A stretch of DNA of 63,992 nt. Source: Negativicutes bacterium. Lineage in GTDB: Bacteria > Bacillota_C > Negativicutes > Sporomusales_B > JARLHX01. How positions within the stretch are numbered: position 1 is the stretch's first letter; every line of letters begins with the position of its first letter. Below the pieces are notes generated by a model, which worked only from the letters and a program-made list of their open reading frames with translations, searched no databases and was not told the origin of the DNA. The stretch spans positions 1 to 63,992 of the forward strand of contig JARLHY010000040.1 in NCBI GenBank assembly GCA_031292015.1, given 5' to 3'. Positions 6,026 to 12,256 of this stretch are shown here, one piece after another. A program made the translations under genes and the position numbers.

Positions 6026-6418
6026 ATGTTCCTAGGCCACAAACTCCGCCAGCTTCGTGAATCCAAGGGGTTAACGCAAGAACAGTTAGCGGAGAAATTA
6101 AAAAAGAGTCGTGGATATATCGGTGACCTTGAAAATGGACGTCGGCAGTATCCGACTACAAAAACCGTGAAGCAATTTGCCGATTTTTTTAAGGTAGATA
6201 ATGATTACTTTTTTACTGAAAACGCATATTTACTACAAGACCTAACACCGCACCTGTCCATCGAAGACCGTGAATTTTTGATGAAAATTGATGCTTCACC
6301 TTACATTACACTCGCCAGGGATCTCCAAGAACAGAAATTATCACCCGAACAGGTGCGGGCAGTCATGATGGCTATTAAACAGGTTTCCGCTCAGAATGGG
6401 GATTCAAAAGGACATTGA
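6026..6418 (+). CDS. Phage repressor (CI-like, XRE family)
   Basis: 130 residues: XRE domain at about 5-62 (KLRQLRESKGLTQEQLAEKLKKSRGYIGDLENGRRQYP), then a helical C-terminal region without the Ser/Lys peptidase residues of LexA-type repressors. It therefore would not be expected to self-cleave. It is divergent from the Cro-like gene, with operator copies between them. It is paralogous to the repressor at 3415. An AAAAGGGGG stretch precedes the ATG. Confidence 0.82.
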   Translation: MFLGHKLRQLRESKGLTQEQLAEKLKKSRGYIGDLENGRRQYPTTKTVKQFADFFKVDNDYFFTENAYLLQDLTPHLSIEDREFLMKIDASPYITLARDLQEQKLSPEQVRAVMMAIKQVSAQNGDSKGH

Positions 6419-6426
6419 GAATTGTT

Positions 6427-6525
6427 ATGCCGGGTAAAACAATTTTCTCGATGATGCTGGGTAACTCCATTAAGACAACTTTCTCTGCCTTGGCATCCGT
6501 GAACCCCACGGACATCACCCCCTAG
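6427..6525 (+). CDS. Candidate 32-aa peptide after the repressor
   Basis: An ATG eight bases after the repressor stop opens a 32-codon frame, MPGKTIFSMMLGNSIKTT continuing to a TAG. The peptide has a basic start and a hydrophobic middle, but the ribosome site is weak. It could be a small signal or inhibitor peptide, or noise; the opposite-strand frame looks less protein-like. Confidence 0.25.
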   Translation: MPGKTIFSMMLGNSIKTTFSALASVNPTDITP

Positions 6526-6632
6526 ATTTTGAAATGTTTTACCAAATTCGACATTTTTTATGTAAATCCTTTGCTCAAGTTGTAATACTTGCATTACTTC
6601 TAAAAATAAAAAAACCGCCTCTTTAAAAGCGT

Positions 6633-6875
6633 TTAATTTTCTGAGTTAATTAGCTTGATAAGTTCGATTGCTTTCTCTGTCGCTGTTGGATATTTTTCGC
6701 GATATGCCAACAGCATCAGGCCGATCAATTCACGCTGGCCGCCTGGAAGTTTTTGAACCTGGACTAGCGCTTGTAAAAATTGACGAGTTTTCAACTCCAA
6801 CCGAACATTATATGGGACAAGTACATTGTCAGGATTAACTTGTTGTCCTTTAACCACCGGCATCACCACCGCCAT
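6633..6875 (-). CDS. Hypothetical phage protein beside the integrase
   Basis: About 80 residues; the start is uncertain (ATG at 6875 or 6863, neither with a strong ribosome site). The body VRLELKTRQFLQALVQVQKLPGGQRELIGLMLLAYREKYP is mostly helical and could be a ribbon-helix-helix or partition-like fold. It diverges from the integrase gene with only about 30 bases between, so it may share or control the integrase promoter. No family recognised. Confidence 0.5.
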   Translation of the reverse strand: MAVVMPVVKGQQVNPDNVLVPYNVRLELKTRQFLQALVQVQKLPGGQRELIGLMLLAYREKYPTATEKAIELIKLINSEN

Positions 6876-6907
6876 AATTTTATCATAATTTAAGGGGGGA
6901 AACAAAT

Positions 6908-8122
6908 GTGATTAGGAACAAAGACGGCAAAATATGGGTTGTCAAAAGGTATTTCGATGTTCTTGAAAATAGGCATGAAAAATGGTTCGGACCTTACTCG
7001 TCAGAAAGGGCTGCCGCAAAGGCGGACAGGACTCTACAGGTTGACATTGACCGGGGCGATCTTGTCCTTGGTGCTGGGCAGAATTTAACTCAATATCTTG
7101 AAGCCTGGCTAGAAACTTTCATAAAGCCGGAAAAACGCCAAAACACCTATCTTTTTTATCAGTCCAATGTGAATCAAATAACCAAAGGGTTAGGTAAATT
7201 CCGTTTAGAAAAACTATCTCCCTTGCAAATTCAAACACATCTCAACAATGAACGTTCCCGAGGTCTATTGCCGACTTCGATCAAGGCCCAATACTCCACC
7301 CTTCTCAATGCTTTGAAACGTGCTGTGAAATTGGGGCTAATCGCAAAAAACCCCTGCGACAACATTGACCCTCCCCAAAAAAATAAGCCTAAAAGGCAAG
7401 CTGTTACCCCGGCAGATGCCGCCCGGATATTGGCGCTTTTTGAATCTACCCCCATCATATACAATGCCATCATCCTCGGTCTTTCCCTTGGACTTCGGCG
7501 CGGTGAAATGTGCGGCTTACGGTGGGCAGACTTTGACTTTAAAAAGCAAACTGTTAGGATAGAATGGCAACTGGATCGAGTGGACGGTATTCTTGATTTC
7601 GTTCCAGTTAAGACCGCCGGATCGGAAGCAAGGAAAGCGGTTCCAGACTATATAATTCCCCAATTAAAAGAATTGCAACATCAACAAAAAAAAGACAAGT
7701 TCAAATTCAGTAAGTCATATAAAAATCTTGATTTAGTTCTTTGCTGGCAAGATGGTTCTCCGGTTGACCCGGATTTTGTTTATCACCGATTTGTCAAAAC
7801 AATTAAGGCCCACAATAAAGCAATAGACACCGAAATTGAGAAAGCAAAAAAGGAAAACAGGTCAGCAGAAAAGCACGAATCAGAAAAAGTACCTTTGATA
7901 AAAATTCATGACCTACGCCATACTTATGCAACATTTCTTCTATATTCCGGAATTAATGCTAAGGCTGCTGCGAAGGAAATGCGGCACCAATCAGCTAAAT
8001 TTATGGTTGACACCTATCAGCACATTATTGAAGAAGTTCAACGTGATCCGGCAGCGGCGATAGATAAGATTTTTAAAGGCTGGGGGGAGAAAGAGGGGGA
8101 AAACAAAGAAAAAGAGTCCTAG
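6908..8122 (+). CDS. int: Phage tyrosine integrase
   Basis: 404 residues. An N-terminal arm-binding region (about 1-55) with a WFGPYSSERAAAKAD motif precedes a SAM-like core-binding domain (about 60-155) and the catalytic domain (about 165-385). Catalytic residues visible are R197 (GLRRGE), K235, H334-x-x-R337 (HDLRHT), H360 and the nucleophile Y370 (VDTYQH). The start is GTG after AAGGGGGG. The gene runs toward tRNA-Ala 34 bases away, the usual arrangement when the integrase recombines into a tRNA 3' end. Confidence 0.97.
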   Translation: MIRNKDGKIWVVKRYFDVLENRHEKWFGPYSSERAAAKADRTLQVDIDRGDLVLGAGQNLTQYLEAWLETFIKPEKRQNTYLFYQSNVNQITKGLGKFRLEKLSPLQIQTHLNNERSRGLLPTSIKAQYSTLLNALKRAVKLGLIAKNPCDNIDPPQKNKPKRQAVTPADAARILALFESTPIIYNAIILGLSLGLRRGEMCGLRWADFDFKKQTVRIEWQLDRVDGILDFVPVKTAGSEARKAVPDYIIPQLKELQHQQKKDKFKFSKSYKNLDLVLCWQDGSPVDPDFVYHRFVKTIKAHNKAIDTEIEKAKKENRSAEKHESEKVPLIKIHDLRHTYATFLLYSGINAKAAAKEMRHQSAKFMVDTYQHIIEEVQRDPAAAIDKIFKGWGEKEGENKEKES

Positions 8123-8141
8123 GATAAAATCCAAGGACTCT
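8113..8141 (+). terminator. Hairpin at the integrase stop codon
   Basis: AGAGTCCT pairs with AGGACTCT, and an inner GGAT/ATCC stem continues after an A-A mismatch, giving about 12 base pairs. The TAG stop lies inside the left arm. There is no clear T tract, so it may be a weak terminator or mRNA stabiliser. Confidence 0.45.
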
Positions 8142-8155
8142 ACAGTCTGTAATCG

Positions 8156-8228
<73 letters not shown>

Positions 8229-8262
8229 ATATTTACGCCGGCACCGTTCGCCGACATAGGTT

Positions 8263-8292
8263 ATTATATAATATCCCCCCGTGCTATGTCAA
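8263..8292 (-). promoter_or_regulatory. Promoter of tRNA-Ala
   Basis: Consensus TTGACA (8292-8287) and TATAAT (8268-8263) on the minus strand with an 18-base spacer containing a GGGGGG run. Mature tRNA begins 35 bases past the -10 box. Confidence 0.8.
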
Positions 8293-8352
8293 CCACTTTT
8301 CCTATGGCAGTTTTTGTATGAAAATCCTCAGGCTGAAAACGAAGAGCAGCCC

Positions 8353-9237
8353 TTATGTCGGCTGTTCTTCCTGGCTCTCCGTGAGATACGTCCAGCCTTC
8401 CCGCTGCTCGATCAGACCTCGGCGGAGCAGCCGGCCCAAAGCGCGCTTGAAGGCCGACTTGCTGATGTTGAATTTCTGCCTGATCACTTCCGGGGCTGTC
8501 TCGTCACCATAAGGCATCCGGCCGCCCCGCTCCTTAAGAAGGGTCAGGATCACCTCGGCGTCCTGGTTAATCGCTTCTTCTTTTTGCGGCCGCAGCGAAA
8601 CATTGAGTTTGCCGTCTTCACGGACATAGGTCACCCGGGCCTCGACCTCTTCGCCGACCTTCAGGCGCCGCGGCATCTCGTCCCGGTGAAGGAAGGCGAT
8701 ATAACGCTCGCTTGTGAATAAAAACGCGCCGGCCTCGCTGTAGTTATAGACCGATCCGGTCACCAGATCGCCGACTTTGACCTCCCGGGCCGGTACCGCC
8801 GCCCGCTGCAGTTCTTCTTCCACTTCCATCGTGACCGCCATGCGGCTGGATTTGTCCCGGTACAGTTTTACCCAGACCTTTTCACCCCGTTTAACCGCTC
8901 CCCGCATCCCGGCAAACGGCATGAACACGCCGCGCTCCGCCCCGATGTCGACGAACGCCCCGTCCTTGGTGGTATTGATCACCACAGCCCTGGCCACCTG
9001 GCCTTCCCGCATCTGAGGCAGCTTCATGCTCGCGGTCAGGCGCCCCTTGGGGTCCAGGTACAGATAAACGGCGATCTCCTCGCCCACGGCCACCTCGCGG
9101 GTCTGCTGGGCCTTGTGCAGTAAAATATCATCAGTGGTGTTGCCGCTGCCGGCATCGAGAAAGACGCCTAAATCACTCGCCCGCACCGCCTTCAAAGTGG
9201 CAACGTTTCCGGGTATCAGACTGGTTGTTGTCGCCAT
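8353..9237 (-). CDS. cvfB: S1-domain RNA-binding protein CvfB/YitL
   Basis: 294 residues, the usual length for CvfB. Successive OB/S1-like segments are visible: about 5-65, 75-140 (GQVARAVVINTTKDGAFVDIGAERGVFMP), and 150-220 (GDLVTGSVYNYSEAGAFLFTSERYIAFLH). A C-terminal winged helix follows (about 225-285: EVIRQKFNISKSAFKRALGRLLRRGLIEQ). In Gram-positives CvfB binds RNA and modulates expression of virulence and surface genes; the role here is inferred. It follows rsfS by 11 bases. Confidence 0.92.
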   Translation of the reverse strand: MATTTSLIPGNVATLKAVRASDLGVFLDAGSGNTTDDILLHKAQQTREVAVGEEIAVYLYLDPKGRLTASMKLPQMREGQVARAVVINTTKDGAFVDIGAERGVFMPFAGMRGAVKRGEKVWVKLYRDKSSRMAVTMEVEEELQRAAVPAREVKVGDLVTGSVYNYSEAGAFLFTSERYIAFLHRDEMPRRLKVGEEVEARVTYVREDGKLNVSLRPQKEEAINQDAEVILTLLKERGGRMPYGDETAPEVIRQKFNISKSAFKRALGRLLRRGLIEQREGWTYLTESQEEQPT

Positions 9238-9248
9238 ATATCTATTCC

Positions 9249-9593
9249 CTACGCTTCATATTTGGCTGCTTTGGCGTCGCCCCACAGCCGTTCAAGATTA
9301 TAGAACCTTCGGTCTTCCTCAACGAATATATGGACCACGCAGTCGCCGAAATCGAGTAAAACCCAGTGGGAGTCGCGATAGCCCTCTTTTCTGAGCGGTT
9401 TGATGCCCTTCTCCGCCAGTTTTTCTTCGATGTTGTCGGCAATCGCCTGAACCTGGGTTGTCGAATTGGCGCTGCAGATGACAAAATGATCGGCCACCAG
9501 TGTAATCCCTTCCATATCGAGAATCACGATATCGCGGGCTTTTTTGTCACTGGCCGCCGAGGCCACCAATTCGGGCAAATATGATTCGGTCAT
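9249..9593 (-). CDS. rsfS: Ribosomal silencing factor RsfS
   Basis: 114 residues, full-length for the RsfS/Iojap family: RDIVILDMEGITLVADHFVICSANS, then HWVLLDFGDCVVHIF and RRFYNLERLWGDA. RsfS binds L14 of the large subunit and blocks subunit joining in starvation. The ATG follows AGGAGGGAAAG; a longer upstream frame is not supported. In Firmicutes the gene normally follows nadD, yqeK and an LCP gene, as here apart from the insertion upstream. Confidence 0.96.
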   Translation of the reverse strand: MTESYLPELVASAASDKKARDIVILDMEGITLVADHFVICSANSTTQVQAIADNIEEKLAEKGIKPLRKEGYRDSHWVLLDFGDCVVHIFVEEDRRFYNLERLWGDAKAAKYEA

Positions 9594-9721
9594 GCTTTCC
9601 CTCCTGCAAAAATCGATACCTATGTTAGTTATTTCATTCCTAGTATATTCTATTCTGGCAAACTTTTCTGTTTCCTGCCCTGGTGTGGTCCTATCTGACG
9701 GACAAGCCTTGCTGTCCAATA

Positions 9722-9751
9722 TAAAAAGCCTGCGGATCGAGTCCGCAGGCT
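9722..9751 (-). terminator. Rho-independent terminator after the LCP gene
   Basis: Minus strand: AGCCTGCGGA, five-base loop, TCCGCAGGCT, then TTTTTAT. It separates the LCP gene from rsfS. Confidence 0.9.
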
Positions 9752-9795
9752 GGCATTCTTGCACTCGTTTCAGGCTTTTTCGGAGCAGCCTGAAC

Positions 9796-10782
9796 CTAAT
9801 TCTTCTGCGTTTTTCCAGGAACAGTTCCCGCCGCCTTGGCGTCGGTCGAAAACAGCTGCTCCACCAGTTTTCTGCTCTGTTCCTTGTTCGGTACCCAGTA
9901 ACTCTGGCCATTAATGGTGGCGAAGTTCCCTGGCAGCATCTCGGTGTGAACGCCCTTTTCACTGAACCCTTTGACCGTATTGGCCAGCTTCAGCATCGTG
10001 AACGTCGGCATGTCGGTGGCTACGCACTGCCGCAGCGTCGACGTCAGTGCCGGCAGCTTAAGGATCGTACCGACCCGAAACATTTCGTCACTCAGGGCTT
10101 GCAAAAAACGCTGCTGGCGTTGAACCCTGCCGATATCGCCGAGTTCGTCATAACGAAACCGCACGTACTGACCGGCCTTTTCGCCGTCAAGGTGCTGATA
10201 GCCCTTGGTCAGGTGAATGCTCAATTTGGCGTAGGGATCCTCATAATTCATATTCCGTTCGACATATAGATCCACTCCGCCGAGAATATCCACCGCCTTC
10301 ATAACCCCCTGCCAGTCAACCTCGATTTAATAATCGATAGGAATGTCCAGGAATTCGACCACCGTGCGCTTGGAAAGCTGCGCACCGCCGTAAGCGTGAG
10401 CGTGGGCGACCTTGTCGAGCTCTTTGCGGCCGGGGATCGCCAGCCGGGTATCCCGGGGAATGGACAGCAGATTAACCGTCCCGTCCTGGGGGTTGATGCT
10501 TGCCACAATGATCGTGTCTGATCGTTTCGGAGCGTTTGGCTGGTCCGCGTCGCCGCCGTCCAGGCCAAGGATGAGAATATTGATCCGCTTATTCAGCGTA
10601 TCGGCCGGTTTATTCGCGCTTGCGCCGCTGCCTGTCGCCGGGCTGTCGGCCAGCGAAAAATAGGCATAAGTGGCAGCAGCGGTGATTGTTGTAACCAAGG
10701 CGAGAAAGAGAAATAAAACCAGGAACAGGCGCGTCCAGCGGATCTTCCGCCGCGATGTCCCTTTGCCCATTCGGTTTCGCAC
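9796..10782 (-). pseudogene. LytR-CpsA-Psr family protein, interrupted by an in-frame TAA
   Basis: The upstream part (start GTG at 10782 after AGGAGG) encodes a cytoplasmic basic tail, one membrane helix (LFLVLFLFLALVTTI) and the start of the LCP domain (INILILGLDGG, KRSDTIIVASINPQDG, LLSIPRDTRL). After VEFLDIPIDY a TAA at 10329-10327 stops translation. In the same frame the sequence continues IEVDWQGVMKAVDILGGVDLYVE to a normal LCP C-terminus ending at 9796. LCP enzymes transfer glycopolymers onto peptidoglycan. One base change (TAT or TAC to TAA) explains the break; an ATG at 10302 could restart the second half. Confidence 0.88.
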
Positions 10783-10818
10783 AATCCTCCTCCTCTCCAC
10801 AGCAGCAAAAAGGCTTTA

Positions 10819-11382
10819 TCATTGCGGCTTTAGCAAAATAGCGTTGCGCCCCGCAACGGTAGCCGGATGCAGCAATCCTCCCTTGCCAATTACATGTTTC
10901 ACCGTCTGATCATAGGCCGCCAGCAAGGCGTCCTGCAGGCTTTTGCCGGCCAGAGCCCTGAGCTTGTCTACTCCGGGATAAGACCGTCCCGGTTCAATGA
11001 AATCGGCCAGAAAGATAATATTATCAAGAAGCGACATCACCGGCCCGCCGGTGGTATGCCAAACGATAGCATGCAGCACCTCACTGTCGAGTACTCCATA
11101 GTCGCGACGGGCGATAACAGCGCCGACCGCGGCGTGCAGCAAAATCGGTTCCCGTTTATCGACATCAGTCACCACTATACCAAAGGCCTCGGCCGTTTGC
11201 AACAGGATGTTGCTGGACATCTCCCGGGCACAGTCGTGAACCAGTCCCGCCAGGCAGGCCTTCTCCTCATCTGCGCCATAAAGCCTGGCAAGCCGGACTG
11301 CCGTGGCGCTGACGCCAACACAGTGCTTGAAACGTTTGGCTGATAATATATTAGATAGCTTGTTGCGTATTTCTTCCATCAT
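10819..11382 (-). CDS. yqeK: YqeK, HD-domain Ap4A hydrolase
   Basis: 187 residues with the HD-domain order RFKHCVGVSATA, GLVHDCAREM, LLHAAVGAVIA, HAIVWHTTGG and a terminal D (FLADFIEPGR). YqeK proteins hydrolyse diadenosine tetraphosphate symmetrically to ADP with a di-iron centre. The ATG at 11382 follows AGGGTGAAAAG; the upstream in-frame stretch is out of family. In most relatives nadD lies immediately upstream; here nadD is more than 6 kb away. Confidence 0.92.
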   Translation of the reverse strand: MMEEIRNKLSNILSAKRFKHCVGVSATAVRLARLYGADEEKACLAGLVHDCAREMSSNILLQTAEAFGIVVTDVDKREPILLHAAVGAVIARRDYGVLDSEVLHAIVWHTTGGPVMSLLDNIIFLADFIEPGRSYPGVDKLRALAGKSLQDALLAAYDQTVKHVIGKGGLLHPATVAGRNAILLKPQ

Positions 11383-11455
11383 TCTTTTCACCCTAAAATA
11401 CAAAATTCGCCAAACAGGCCTGGGTTCCTGCGTCCTTCCGGCGCCAAACGGCAGA

Positions 11456-11481
11456 TAAAAAGACTTGGCTTGCGCCAAGTC
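11456..11481 (-). terminator. Terminator after the RRM protein gene
   Basis: Minus strand GACTTGGC, four-base loop, GCCAAGTC, then TTTTTATC. The stem sequence recurs almost exactly in the hairpin at 31441-31463. Confidence 0.85.
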
Positions 11482-11576
11482 CATCAGGGTACGATCAGCA
11501 ACCGGTGCCTGTCCTTCACCCCAAACGATATCCGCTATGAAAGTAAATGCCTCCTTACGACAGGAGGCAACTATTA

Positions 11577-11828
11577 CTAACCTTGACGCGGTTTGGCTTC
11601 ATTCACGACTACCTGACGTCCGCCCAACTCAGCCCCGTTCATCGCAGAAACCATTTTGTCGGCGTCACCGTCTTCCACTTCAACAAAACCAAAGCCTCTG
11701 GACCTGCCTGTTTCCTTGTCGGTAATGATCCGGCTGGATACGACAGTGCCATAGGGGCGAAAAGCATCTGCAAGGTCCGCTTCGGTTGTGCCCCAGGGCA
11801 GATTACCGACGTACAGAGTTTTCGGCAT
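11577..11828 (-). CDS. RRM-type RNA-binding protein
   Basis: 83 residues forming one RNA recognition motif: RNP2 LYVGNL (residues 5-10) and RNP1 RGFGFVEV (44-51), with the helix ADLADAFRPYG between. A short tail (NEAKPRQG) follows. Such single-RRM proteins in bacteria bind single-stranded RNA and are often cold-induced in cyanobacteria; a stress role here is inferred. ATG follows AGAGGTGAT. It has its own terminator and a possible promoter about 200 bases upstream, implying a long 5' leader. Confidence 0.93.
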   Translation of the reverse strand: MPKTLYVGNLPWGTTEADLADAFRPYGTVVSSRIITDKETGRSRGFGFVEVEDGDADKMVSAMNGAELGGRQVVVNEAKPRQG

Positions 11829-12209
11829 GAAGGAATCACCTCTCTTTCCCGCGAACTCGACATTCTCACATCCTCATTATTTGCAATTCGGCGCCGCTTA
11901 TGCCTGCCTATATTTGGGAGGATGTAAGAATAAGGTGATACTTATATGTTGCTAATCCAGTATCTACGCGGCTTTTCCTGTTGTTACCATTTTGTTGTAC
12001 AGGCTGAGTAGTACCTGCCAATACAATTTTAGCACATTATACAAGGAAACTTAAAGTAATTGATAATTATACGGATTGCATATAAAGAAAAAACGGATTT
12101 CACTGAGTATAGTGACTATCATTAACTTGTTCAATATACTGGCCAAACGATAAAAATAGCGATTTCCAATGTTTCAGTACAAGTTCTGCGTTCTTGGCAA
12201 ACCTAAACT
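11829..12209 (-). promoter_or_regulatory. Upstream region of the RRM gene with a candidate promoter
   Basis: No gene is seen in this stretch. On the minus strand TTAAGT (12054-12049), a 17-base spacer and TAAAAT (12031-12026) make a plausible promoter. That would give a leader of about 190 bases before the RRM gene, possibly structured. The part above 12054 is AT-rich with no recognised feature. Confidence 0.4.
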
Positions 12210-12241
12210 AAAGAGAAAGAGCAGGCATGATGTGGCCTGCT
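12210..12241 (-). terminator. Terminator of the histidine kinase gene
   Basis: Minus strand AGCAGGC ... GCCTGCT hairpin (8-base loop) followed by CTTTCTCTTT, 15 bases after the kinase stop. Confidence 0.8.
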
Positions 12242-12256
12242 TCTTCTGTGGTATTG

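Noticed and set aside
6391..6594. 67-codon minus-strand frame after the repressor
   Set aside because: Low-complexity composition, no ribosome site, and it overlaps the repressor end.
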